DNA from: JAWPMT01 sp965227935
GTDB lineage: Bacteria > Bacteroidota > Bacteroidia > Cytophagales > Cyclobacteriaceae
Assembly (NCBI GenBank): GCA_965227935.1
Contig: CBDDGS010000043.1
Coordinates: forward strand, 1,178,001 to 1,242,000
DNA length: 64,000 nucleotides
Direction: 5' to 3'
The notes beneath the pieces were generated by a model that worked only from the letters and a program-made list of their open reading frames with translations, had not been told where the DNA came from and made no database searches. Made by a program: the position numbers and the translations under genes. The first letter of the stretch is position 1, and each line of letters begins with the position of its first letter. Shown one piece after another: positions 28,170 through 36,067 of this stretch.

Positions 28170-29279
28170 CTAGAGTTGATCCACCACCTGCCGGAAGCGG
28201 CCTTCCCAGTTGGTCTTGGGAATGTGAGCGGAGTTGAAGGAGACGATAACGATTTTCTTTCGGGGCATCACATAGATGTACTGATCGTAGAGACCCTGGG
28301 CCATGAAGTCGCCATATTCTTTGAGTCCCATGACCCACTGGTTCTGATAGCCCCAAATGCCGCCGGCCGTTCTGTCCAGTTTGATAGACTGATCGATCCA
28401 ACCGGAAGGTATGATCTCTTCACCATCCCAAACGCCACCCTGGGCCATGAGCTTGCCAAACTTGGCATAGTCCCTGGCCACAGCATTGACACAGCAGAAG
28501 GCTTTTTCCATAGGCTCCTTTTCATAGGTACTCCACAAGGCTTTGTTGGTGGTGCCAATGCGAGACCAGATCCGACTTTCAAAGTAGTCACTGAGTGACT
28601 CACCGGTGGCCTCTGCTAGGACCATTGCCAGCAATTGGGTGTTGGCAGAATGGTAGTGGAAAGACGTCTCCGGCTCCTCCTCGATTTTCAGCTTCTTGAG
28701 CGACTTGTCGAGGTCCCTGCCATAATAGTAGCGGGCGATATCGTTATTGAAGGGATTGACATAGCTTTCATTGAACTTGATCCCACTGGTGTGGTTCAGC
28801 AGGTGTTTTACCTTGATCTTCTCAAAACCCGGTCGCTCCTTTAGGCGCGGTAGGTAAGTCGTTATCGGATCCTCCACACTGCCGATCGCCCCATCCTCAA
28901 TGGCTATGCCCACCATGGCGGATACAAAAGACTTGGCCACAGAAAAAGAAGTCAACAGACTCGCGGCATCGTATCCCTGCGAATAGCGTTCGAACAACAC
29001 CTTGTCATCCTTCACGACGAGGAAGGCGATGTTCTTGCTGCTTTCAAGAAATTCCTCTAAAGGGATATTTCGACGCTTCTTGCCGAAGTAGGCATCTACG
29101 AAGAGGGAATGCTCGGCCAGTAATTCATCCTCAAACTGCCACTGACTCTTGGAGGGCTCTATGACCTTGTTTGGGAAACGCTTATAGTCGTCCTGATTAG
29201 CTAAATTCAGAGTAATTAGCCGATAGGGCGTACAAGCCCCAAAGAGTAAGAGAAGCAGGACGACGAATATCCTTTGCAT
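28170..29279 (-). CDS. Lipoprotein serine hydrolase, beta-lactamase/class C-like family (S12)
   Basis: 369 aa from the ATG at 29279; a longer frame to 29297 would put six residues ahead of the signal peptide and is less likely. The signal peptide ends in a lipobox LFGAC (Cys16), so it is a lipoprotein. SVAK (Ser113, Lys116) is the S-x-x-K nucleophile motif, and YHSANTQLL stands where the Y-x-N motif is expected. KHLLNHTSGI is the strong family marker. Members hydrolyse beta-lactams, D-amino peptides or esters; the substrate cannot be told. No neighbouring peptidoglycan gene supports one choice. It is a single leftward gene. Confidence 0.88.
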   Translation of the reverse strand: MQRIFVVLLLLLFGACTPYRLITLNLANQDDYKRFPNKVIEPSKSQWQFEDELLAEHSLFVDAYFGKKRRNIPLEEFLESSKNIAFLVVKDDKVLFERYSQGYDAASLLTSFSVAKSFVSAMVGIAIEDGAIGSVEDPITTYLPRLKERPGFEKIKVKHLLNHTSGIKFNESYVNPFNNDIARYYYGRDLDKSLKKLKIEEEPETSFHYHSANTQLLAMVLAEATGESLSDYFESRIWSRIGTTNKALWSTYEKEPMEKAFCCVNAVARDYAKFGKLMAQGGVWDGEEIIPSGWIDQSIKLDRTAGGIWGYQNQWVMGLKEYGDFMAQGLYDQYIYVMPRKKIVIVSFNSAHIPKTNWEGRFRQVVDQL

Positions 29280-29504
29280 GCCACAGGCTTTAAGCAATCT
29301 ACCAATGTAAAGCCATTCATCAATCCCGACAAATGGAAGACATTCAACGGGAATGCTCCGGGCATGAATCAGCGAGATAACCCCCTGAGCATCATTCAGA
29401 AGTGGCCTGAATGCGAAGAAATCGCGCTTTCTTACCAGTAGGGATTACTCAAAAGAAAAGCGTCTGAAAACTGGATCAGGCGCCCCAGAAGTCCTGGACG
29501 TAGC

Positions 29505-30314
29505 TTAGTTTTTGTCGCTCAACAACTGGTCGTTCAGGATCAGACCTTGATTGGGTTGCCAGTTGTCGTATTCCATGTACTCGATGACACGCTGCGCCAT
29601 CTCCGCGCCCTCTAACCTCTGCACCAAATGAATGGCTCCGTCGATACCCGCAGATACCCCGGCCGTAGTGATGATGGCCCCATTGTCCACGAACCTGACA
29701 TTGTCCAGGACCTTCGCTTTTGGGAAGCTATCTCTCAATCCGTCTATGGCGTCGTGAAACGTAGTTACAGTCTGATTATCCAACAGTCCGGCCTCGCCCA
29801 TAATGAAAGCACCTGTGCACACAGAGAAAAATAGCTCCGTATCTTCAACGCGGGATTTTACCCAGGACACCACCTCCCGGTCCTTGGAGGCCCGACTCGA
29901 ATTGCCACCGAAGAAAGCCATGATCTCCGCCTCAGGGGCATCCGCAATACCGTAATCCGGTTGGATGGTGAGAATGCCCTGAGAAACGATAGGGTCTTTC
30001 GTCTTGGAGACGGTGAACACTTCATACCCAGCATAGGCAAAGACCTCCATCGGTCCTGCAAAGTCCAGCACTTCCACCCCATCCTGAAGGTAGAAGAGCA
30101 CCGTTGTTCGGTTTTTCATCATTGCTTGTCTTGCTTCTTTCGACTGTAGCACCAGCTCCATGCCACAATGCTCACAGTCGCCTGGCTCTTCATAGGCTTT
30201 CATGTCACACCGGCTGTTACACGGAAGGCAATAATACGCTTCATCCTCGGCAAGTGGTTGGCTATTCCCGACCTCCACGGCGAAGGCAAGTAAAAAGAAA
30301 TAAGGAAACTTCAT
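29505..30314 (-). CDS. Exported DJ-1/PfpI protein with N-terminal Cys-rich metal-binding segment
   Basis: 269 aa from the ATG at 30314, chosen because a signal peptide starts there (MKFPYFFLLAFAVEVGNSQ); the frame upstream to 30377 is extra. Residues 28-52 carry C-x2-C-x3-C and C-x2-CGM, like the heavy-metal-binding (YHS-like HMBD) segment of CopA/CusB proteins. Residues 68-265 are a DJ-1/PfpI domain with Cys166 in FFSVCTGAFIMGEAG as the nucleophile-elbow Cys. It lies 89 bases downstream of a GlxA-type regulator with the same fold, oriented the same way. Periplasmic location and metal binding are inferred. The pairing of the two domains is unusual. Confidence 0.82.
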   Translation of the reverse strand: MKFPYFFLLAFAVEVGNSQPLAEDEAYYCLPCNSRCDMKAYEEPGDCEHCGMELVLQSKEARQAMMKNRTTVLFYLQDGVEVLDFAGPMEVFAYAGYEVFTVSKTKDPIVSQGILTIQPDYGIADAPEAEIMAFFGGNSSRASKDREVVSWVKSRVEDTELFFSVCTGAFIMGEAGLLDNQTVTTFHDAIDGLRDSFPKAKVLDNVRFVDNGAIITTAGVSAGIDGAIHLVQRLEGAEMAQRVIEYMEYDNWQPNQGLILNDQLLSDKN

Positions 30315-30403
30315 TCTATTTTGAGTTTTTGATTTGAGCTCAAAGCTAGAAGGAGGCCCAGCGAAGTCAAAGGACAACCGGGCGATGGATCAGGACATTG
30401 TGA

Positions 30404-31387
30404 TCAGTGCTCAGATGGCAGAGGCTTGCCATGTTTCTTCAATACTGCCCGGAGTTGGTTGCTGTCGACAAAGCCAATCTTTCGTGCCACGTACTCAACT
30501 TTGTGACCTGCCTTCAAGAGTTGCCGTGCCCTCTCTAGACGGAGTTGATCCGTATATTCTCCCAGGGTTATGCCTGTGGTTTTCTTGAAGAGACGGGTCA
30601 AGTTTCGTGGGCTCGTGTTCACCTCATCAGCCAGGGCCTCAATCGTATGCTTCTTTTCAAGCTGAGTGCTGATGATGTCCTGTACCAGATGAATACGATC
30701 ATCGATATGATTCCTGTACTGCAGAAAAATACTCAGCTGCGGATCCTCTTCGCCCCGTCGGAAGTAGATCACCACCTCCCGCGCGACTCGTAGCGCCAGA
30801 TCGCTACCGAATAATTGCTCGACGAGGTACAGCGCCAAATCAATACCGGAGGTCACACCGGCACTGGTGTAGATGTGGTCTTGCTCGACGAACAATCGGT
30901 TGCCAATTGCCTGCGTCTTGGGGAACCGCGCAGTGAATCGATCCAGGTATCTCCAGTGGGTGGTGCATGACCGCCCATCGAGCAGGCCAGTCTCTGCCAA
31001 CACAAAGCTCCCTGTACATACTGCCGCCAGGAGCACGCCGGCCCCGTGCATCTCCCTTACCCAAGCATAGAAGTCGGCATTTTGTCGATGAAAGTCGTCG
31101 TCGTTCCAGAGTTCATGGATCAAGCCGGGAATGAACAAATAGTCACCCTTCTGCAATACCACGGAGCGAAAGTCTTCTACCCGTGAGAAAAACAACCCAC
31201 TGCTGGTCTCGACCTCACGAGATCCCACCGAAAGGAATCGCATATCGAGGGATGCTCCCATCTCCTGCGCTTCATAAAAAACATGGATAGGACCGCAAGC
31301 GTCCAGTATATGCACCTGCGGAGGCAGGTAAAAGGCTATGGTAACACGAACAGCACCTTCAGATCCGAGCCGCCTAGTAGGATCCAT
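30404..31387 (-). CDS. GlxA-type transcriptional regulator (DJ-1/PfpI domain + AraC HTH)
   Basis: 327 aa. Residues 13-190 form a DJ-1/PfpI-like domain with Cys124 in LLAAVCTGSFVLAETG. Residues about 225-320 form an AraC/XylS double HTH (EALADEVNTSPRNLTRLFKK, then YVARKIGFVDSNQLRAVLKK). It is a cytosolic activator or repressor with the PfpI domain as probable ligand sensor. The ATG at 31387 overlaps the end of the VWA-like gene by 14 bases, giving coupled expression. The exported DJ-1 protein immediately downstream is its most likely target. Confidence 0.9.
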   Translation of the reverse strand: MDPTRRLGSEGAVRVTIAFYLPPQVHILDACGPIHVFYEAQEMGASLDMRFLSVGSREVETSSGLFFSRVEDFRSVVLQKGDYLFIPGLIHELWNDDDFHRQNADFYAWVREMHGAGVLLAAVCTGSFVLAETGLLDGRSCTTHWRYLDRFTARFPKTQAIGNRLFVEQDHIYTSAGVTSGIDLALYLVEQLFGSDLALRVAREVVIYFRRGEEDPQLSIFLQYRNHIDDRIHLVQDIISTQLEKKHTIEALADEVNTSPRNLTRLFKKTTGITLGEYTDQLRLERARQLLKAGHKVEYVARKIGFVDSNQLRAVLKKHGKPLPSEH

Positions 31388-33422
31388 TGAATTTTCTCAG
31401 GAACCACTCCAGCGTGAAGATCACGACCGCGGCAAGAAATATGAGCAGACTATTAACCAAGGGGAAGTAGCTCTCGGATGTTCTGATGACTCCTCTAGGC
31501 TCTAGTTGCTCCGCGAGCCCATCGATTTGAGCAATATCATCGGGACCATAGAACTGACCTCCACTATTGCGGGAGATCTCGCGAAGAATGTCATGATCTG
31601 CGGTCAGGTTAAGGCTTTCGAGATTGAGGCGGCGCACGAGAAATTCTCCGCTGCTGGTATATCGCTCCCCTCCATAATTCGTCGTGGCCGTAAATCGATA
31701 CACTCCGGGTGCTGTTGCTCCCATGTTGAATCCTCCATCAGCCTCGGTCGGGAAATACTCAAACGTGCGGCTTTCACCTTCTTCATTATTGATGGTGATG
31801 TCGATTTTGTTGTTATACACGCGTTCATAAATAGCGTCATAGAGCTCCGCATCAAATTCGACCGCCTGATTCTCGTCAAAAGAGCTTTTCCGGGGCTGAA
31901 AGCGAAACTTGCGTTTATCGGCCTTTACACTCAAAAACTGCGTCAGCTTCTGGACCATCTCATCGAAGTTCTGGCTGTCACCGTTTTCAATACCCTCAAG
32001 GATGCGCCACTGCCAAAATCCCTCGCCAGCCAGGAACGCGGACTTCTCAGACCCGTCATCAAAAACAGACAACAAGGGACGCTTCGTCACAATGCTACCC
32101 ACCTGCTGATAAATGAGGACTTGTACCGGTCCTGAAAGGCTGTACTCACCGAATGGCACCGAGATGGGCGGATACTTCGCAAAAATGTCGACATCATCAC
32201 TACCTAGATCGAAGGCGGAAAACACGGGATTGAAAGACGCCTTTACATTGTCCCGCTGATTGCTCTCCTGCGTTACCTCCACCCCAGTGATGAGCGGCAG
32301 GTCCGCCAGCTTCGATCGCAAGCCAAGAATGTACCAGCGCGCCGGATTGCCCTGCAACTCCACCTGCGGGGATCTGGCAGAGAAGGCGTCATGCTCGATC
32401 ACCACATCATACTCACCGGAAGGCTGATCTTTGGTCAGACCAGGAATGTATAGCTCTATTTCGTAGTTCTCAGAACGCGCCAGTGCATTTCTAATCGCGC
32501 TGATATCGGGGTGAGGCGCTGGCGCCATGATCAATATCCGCTCTCTTCCCTCGATCACATCCACATAAAAATCGTAGCTGTTATTCTGATACGAAGTCTC
32601 TTCCTCCATGCGTGTGATAGATACCGTATATCGCCCAAGTCCGGGCTCTGTGGCTTCTACGAAAAAGGAAACCTTGCGTTCATCCGTGATCCGTTGCGAC
32701 TCAAGGGTCTCGCCGCGGCGGCTGAGGCGCACTTCCTTTTCCAGGCCATCGTAGCCTTCCTGGTCCAGTACGATCTCCACAGGAAACTGATTGCCCTGGT
32801 AAGCCACGGCGTTGGTCTTCACCGATTGAATAGCAATGTCTTTGGCCTTGACCGTATCACCCAGCCCAACCGTGAATACAGGCTTTGGGTAGTTCAGATA
32901 GGTGGGCGAAACGCCACGGTTGTAGATGCCATCTGACATAAAAATCATCCCTGCCAGGTTGCGCCCCTCAAATGCCTCAGTGACTGACGTCAGCGTCGCT
33001 GAAAGGTTAGAACTGGACTCTTCATTTCGAAGACTCATCGCGGGCTCCTGTCCCCCGAGCGTGTAGAAATATGACTCCACTCCCTGGTCTTCCAGGTTGC
33101 CTTGCAAAGACTGCAATCGACCCTCAAGATTTTGAAGGAACACCGAATCCGTCATCAATGACACCGATGTGGAGTTGTCATAGACAATCGCCACGACAGG
33201 TGCCTCCGTCTGATTCTGAAGCTGCCGCAGCAGTGGATTGGTGAGCAGAAACAGTACGAGGAAGACGCCAGCAAATCGTAGGAAGGCCAGTAGAATCGAA
33301 AACCGCGAAGACCACGGATAAGAGACTTTCCAATAGGCAACGATCGCAAAACCCGCAGCTATGACCGCCGCAAGGATCAGCCACCAGTTCGCCTCCTGAA
33401 GTACTATGAAAGAGTTATCCAT
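31374..33422 (-). CDS. Membrane protein with VWA-like domain
   Basis: 682 aa. Two hydrophobic segments near the N-terminus (about 12-30 and 39-61) and one at the C-terminus (about 657-675) bracket a large periplasmic region. IVYDNSTSVSLM around residue 80 is a MIDAS-like D-x-S/T-x-S motif of a von Willebrand A fold, and MIFMSDGIYNRG is its second conserved strand. Two beta-rich regions follow. The architecture matches Bacteroidota membrane proteins often found next to BatA/BatB-like genes, although none is adjacent here. The function is unknown. The 3' end overlaps the GlxA regulator gene by 14 bases. Confidence 0.8.
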   Translation of the reverse strand: MDNSFIVLQEANWWLILAAVIAAGFAIVAYWKVSYPWSSRFSILLAFLRFAGVFLVLFLLTNPLLRQLQNQTEAPVVAIVYDNSTSVSLMTDSVFLQNLEGRLQSLQGNLEDQGVESYFYTLGGQEPAMSLRNEESSSNLSATLTSVTEAFEGRNLAGMIFMSDGIYNRGVSPTYLNYPKPVFTVGLGDTVKAKDIAIQSVKTNAVAYQGNQFPVEIVLDQEGYDGLEKEVRLSRRGETLESQRITDERKVSFFVEATEPGLGRYTVSITRMEEETSYQNNSYDFYVDVIEGRERILIMAPAPHPDISAIRNALARSENYEIELYIPGLTKDQPSGEYDVVIEHDAFSARSPQVELQGNPARWYILGLRSKLADLPLITGVEVTQESNQRDNVKASFNPVFSAFDLGSDDVDIFAKYPPISVPFGEYSLSGPVQVLIYQQVGSIVTKRPLLSVFDDGSEKSAFLAGEGFWQWRILEGIENGDSQNFDEMVQKLTQFLSVKADKRKFRFQPRKSSFDENQAVEFDAELYDAIYERVYNNKIDITINNEEGESRTFEYFPTEADGGFNMGATAPGVYRFTATTNYGGERYTSSGEFLVRRLNLESLNLTADHDILREISRNSGGQFYGPDDIAQIDGLAEQLEPRGVIRTSESYFPLVNSLLIFLAAVVIFTLEWFLRKFNGSY

Positions 33423-33545
33423 GAATCGCCCTTATGCTCATTTTTGTGGTTGACACTGCCAAAGTCTACGGAATCACATCGAACCTGTTGCCGTGTAATC
33501 CTGGCCGGTTGTCTGCGATTCTATACGGGCGAAGATAACGATTGC

Positions 33546-34292
33546 TTAGGTAAGCATACCTCCGTCCACCTGCAATACCTGGCCAGTAATGTAAGAAGAC
33601 ATATCAGAAGCCAGAAAAACACAGGCATCGGCCACGTCGTCCGGAGAACCTCCTCGCTTCAAAGGAATCGCGTCGCGCCAAGTCTGCACCACCTTCTCAT
33701 CCAGCTGATCTGTCATTTCTGTCTCGATGAATCCAGGGGCAATCACATTGCTACGTACGCCCCTGGAACCGAGCTCCAGAGCAACAGATTTGGTGAACCC
33801 CACGATGCCGGCCTTAGATGCAGCATAATTGGCCTGGCCGGGATTACCCTTCAAACCTACTACTGAAGACATGTTGATGATCGAGCCAGAGCGCTGCTTC
33901 ATCAGCGTGCGAGCCGAGGCCTTCACCGTGTTGAAGCACGACTTCAAGTTGACGTTCATGATCTCATCCCAGTGCTCCTCTGACATGCGCATGAGGAGGT
34001 TGTCGCGGGTGATACCGGCGTTGTTGACGAGGATATCCAACGAGCCAAAGTCAGCGACCATGCCATCGATGAGTTCCTGTGCCGCAGCAAAGTCCGACGC
34101 ATCCGAGCGGTAGCCTTTGGCCTTCACCCCGTGCGATTCCAACTCCGCCACCAGGGCCTCTCCCTTTTCGACGCTCGATAGATATGTAAATGCAACATTG
34201 GCACCCTGCTCTGCAAATTTCAGTGCCACGGACCGGCCGATACCTTTCGATGCTCCAGTGACCAGCGCATTCTTCCCGTCAAGTAGTTTCAT
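33546..34292 (-). CDS. fabG: 3-oxoacyl-[acyl-carrier-protein] reductase
   Basis: 248 aa, classical short-chain dehydrogenase. VTGASKGIGR is the NADP(H) motif, NNAGITRDNLLMRM is typical of FabG, and the catalytic set is Ser143, Tyr156, Lys160 (S-x12-Y-x3-K). The C-terminal FIETEMTD and QVLQVDGGM segments complete the FabG signature. It reduces 3-oxoacyl-ACP in fatty acid elongation in the cytosol. It stands alone rather than in a fab cluster. A possible -7 box (TAATTTTG on the minus strand) lies at 34314-34321. Confidence 0.93.
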   Translation of the reverse strand: MKLLDGKNALVTGASKGIGRSVALKFAEQGANVAFTYLSSVEKGEALVAELESHGVKAKGYRSDASDFAAAQELIDGMVADFGSLDILVNNAGITRDNLLMRMSEEHWDEIMNVNLKSCFNTVKASARTLMKQRSGSIINMSSVVGLKGNPGQANYAASKAGIVGFTKSVALELGSRGVRSNVIAPGFIETEMTDQLDEKVVQTWRDAIPLKRGGSPDDVADACVFLASDMSSYITGQVLQVDGGMLT

Positions 34293-34313
34293 GATTCAGT
34301 CTCAAATTTCCCG

Positions 34314-34321
34314 CAAAATTA
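34314..34321 (-). promoter_or_regulatory. Putative -7 box of fabG
   Basis: TAATTTTG on the minus strand, 21 bases before the fabG ATG. A GTG, not TTG, stands near the -33 position, so only the -7 box is convincing. Confidence 0.4.
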
Positions 34322-34330
34322 TAGTTTTTG

Positions 34331-34452
34331 GTTGTTTGTTCACTGTTCGTAGATCCTGGTTCTTTGATCGCGGTTCATAGATCTTGGTTCTCGGCTGTCG
34401 ATTATTTGTCTGAATTGATCAAAGATCAAAGAACAAGGAACAAAGAACAGCC
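34331..34452. repeat. Imperfect inverted repeat built from GATCAAAGAAC-type units
   Basis: The left arm holds GTTCTTTGATC and several TTGGTTCT-like units. The right arm holds GATCAAAGATCAAAGAAC followed by AAGGAACAAAGAAC. The arms face each other across about 30 bases. Non-coding; this family is common between Bacteroidota genes. Confidence 0.6.
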
Positions 34453-34724
34453 TTATGTTGGAGAGAAAGGTCAGTGCCTACGGATCAGAAGATAGTCCCG
34501 CTGTCGGCTTTATCTCGGCCCCTCTGGCTCCCGCCAATTCTGAGTGCCGAGTTTTGAATCTATCACGAGACGACCTCACGCTAAACATTGAATTCAAAAT
34601 TCAAAACCCTCAAAACTCAGAATTCCTACGCCGGATATCACCTCCATCAGGTCTAGGTTGCAAGGGGCATCTCTCGAGCCAGTGTCTTTTTGGAGCGAGC
34701 CCACTTATTGACGGCATCTGCCTC

Positions 34725-34792
34725 GTCGACCCTTCGAGTACCATGCCTAGTGACAGGCAGGCCTACCTACCGTCAGGCGGGCTCAGGGTGAC
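34725..34792. repeat. GTC-ACCCT-type palindromic element
   Basis: GTCGACCCT at the left faces AGGGTGAC at the right, with one extra G in the left arm. The inside carries CTTCGAG and CTCAG halves of the common GTCACCCTGAGC...CGAAGGGT element, interrupted by a second palindromic piece with CCTAGTGACAGG. Confidence 0.6.
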
Positions 34793-34806
34793 AGCACAAT
34801 TTAGGC

Positions 34807-34841
34807 GGTGTCATGCTGAGGCCCTCGAAGCATAAGACACC
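34807..34841. repeat. GTCATGCTGAG-type palindromic element
   Basis: GGTGTC pairs with GACACC at the ends; ATGCT and AGCAT pair inside. It is a compact version of the GTCATGCTGAG...CGAAGCAT element. Confidence 0.65.
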
Positions 34842-34932
34842 TTAGGGCGACAGTTCATCAAAAAACCCGCAGCATTTCGAAACAAAAACCGCCCTATTTG
34901 GCTAACTTATATATCACACAAAAAGCCACACC

Positions 34933-35634
34933 ATGAAAATGCTCGTCACAATCCTACTGGGATTTGTTTGCAACGCTGCCACCGCGCAGTATTTGATGTT
35001 GGGTACCGCGCTGAGAATGGGCAACGGGTGCATTCAACTTACACCAGATGTGCCCTACAGCGAAGGGCTCGCTTACAACACTGAGAAACTCGACCTTAGC
35101 CGGGATTTCGAGATCGACTTCGACCTCTACCTGGGTGATAAAGAAGAAGGAGCCGACGGCATCACGTTTGTCATTCACAATGACATCAGGGGATTTGACG
35201 CCTTTGGGACGTGGGGGGAATGCATGGGCTACGGCCGGTGGAATGCCGCCTATCCCGGCAACTCCATTGACCCGTCCATCGCTGTGGAGTTCGATACGTA
35301 TCAGAACTGGCGCCAAAACGATCCCTCATCGGATCATGTGGCCTTCCTGACGAACGGCTCCAGTTGGCACGAGAAGTACTGGAACGGGGAGGACGAGAAC
35401 TACGACCTGGAGGACAACTACCTGCACAACTTCATTTTCCGATGGGACAAGGACGATCAGACGGTGCGTGTCTTCCTCGATGGGGATGTGGTCTACGAAG
35501 GGCAGCACGACCTCATCCAGGAGATCTTCGAAGGTGAAACGAAGGTGATCTGGGGTTTCACAGCTTCAACCGGCCGCGCCAGCAACCATCAGTATTTCTG
35601 CCTCAAGCGAATGGCTATGATTGATGATTTTTGA
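34933..35634 (+). CDS. Secreted L-type (legume-like) lectin domain protein
   Basis: 233 aa with a signal peptide (residues 1-18, ending TAQ). The rest is one jelly-roll lectin domain: FEIDFDLYLG, GADGITFVIHND, IAVEFDTYQNW and NDPSSDHVAFLTNG are the conserved strands and the metal/sugar-binding loops (Asp of GADG; Asp/Asn of EFDTYQN), and FRWDKDDQTVRVFLDGD closes the fold. Such domains in Bacteroidota usually sit inside long T9SS-exported proteins; here it stands alone with no sorting tail. It is probably periplasmic or released and binds a glycan. It is flanked on both sides by palindromic repeat clusters, and no neighbour suggests a pathway. Confidence 0.85.
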   Translation: MKMLVTILLGFVCNAATAQYLMLGTALRMGNGCIQLTPDVPYSEGLAYNTEKLDLSRDFEIDFDLYLGDKEEGADGITFVIHNDIRGFDAFGTWGECMGYGRWNAAYPGNSIDPSIAVEFDTYQNWRQNDPSSDHVAFLTNGSSWHEKYWNGEDENYDLEDNYLHNFIFRWDKDDQTVRVFLDGDVVYEGQHDLIQEIFEGETKVIWGFTASTGRASNHQYFCLKRMAMIDDF

Positions 35635-35661
35635 TTTAGGATCTTTGTATTGAACTAACTC

Positions 35662-35714
35662 TTTCGCGTCATTCAGAGCGGAGTAAAACGAAGCGTGGAA
35701 TCTTTGACGCGAAA
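35662..35714. repeat. GTCATTCAGAG palindromic element, copy 1
   Basis: Ends TTTCGCGTC and GACGCGAAA are a perfect 9-base inverted repeat. The inside is ATTCAGAGCGGAGT ... GTGGAATCTTT. Confidence 0.75.
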
Positions 35715-35892
35715 GATGCCTCAGATTTCAGATGGCCTTCCGCAGCTCAAAAAGCACCGTCATCCTGAGTGCGCGAAAGAGCTCTAGTCAATGGGTAGCA
35801 TTCACTGCCCCGGATAATAATAGAGGTGCTTTTATTGATGATTTCCGATTGCGCGTCATTCAGAGGGTTGTGAAATGTCCAAGGATTGTCAT

Positions 35893-35949
35893 TTTGCGTC
35901 ATCCAGAGGAAGGGGCGATAGCCCGACAGAAGGATCTCTTTGACGCAAA
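35893..35949. repeat. GTCATTCAGAG palindromic element, copy 2
   Basis: Ends TTTGCGTC and GACGCAAA are a perfect 8-base inverted repeat that differs from copy 1 on both arms in a matching way. The inside starts ATCCAGAGG and ends AAGGATCTCTT. Confidence 0.75.
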
Positions 35950-35962
35950 CTATTTCCCTAAC

Positions 35963-36013
35963 ACTCCGTCGGAGATTCTTCCCGCCGTTTCACTCTGGTC
36001 TGAATGACGGAGT
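35963..36013. repeat. GTCATTCAGAG palindromic element, copy 3 (inverted)
   Basis: Ends ACTCCGTC and GACGGAGT are a perfect 8-base inverted repeat. On the minus strand the inside reads ATTCAGACCAGAGTGAAACG, then GGGAAGAATCT. Confidence 0.75.
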
Positions 36014-36067
36014 GGCCAAAATCAACAATCCTAAAACTAAAATCATAAATCTGCAATCCCCAAATCA

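Larger units (their letters stand above)
34453..34932. other. Repeat-rich intergenic region
   Basis: An open frame at 34455-34835 is made of repeat pieces and does not look like a protein. Besides the two palindromes listed separately, an A-rich run (ATTCAAAATTCAAAACCCT near 34592) resembles dispersed simple repeats. The last 70 bases lead to the lectin gene. Confidence 0.55.
35635..36067. other. Cluster of about five palindromic repeats
   Basis: Holds three complete palindromes (listed separately), two degraded copies starting with GTCATCCTGAG near 35760 and GTCATTCAGAG near 35858, and an A-rich tail (36017-36066) made of ATCATAAATC-like units. No gene. Confidence 0.65.

Noticed and set aside
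34455..34835. Open frame of 126 codons on the plus strand
   Set aside because: It runs straight through palindromic elements and shows no domain or plausible start.
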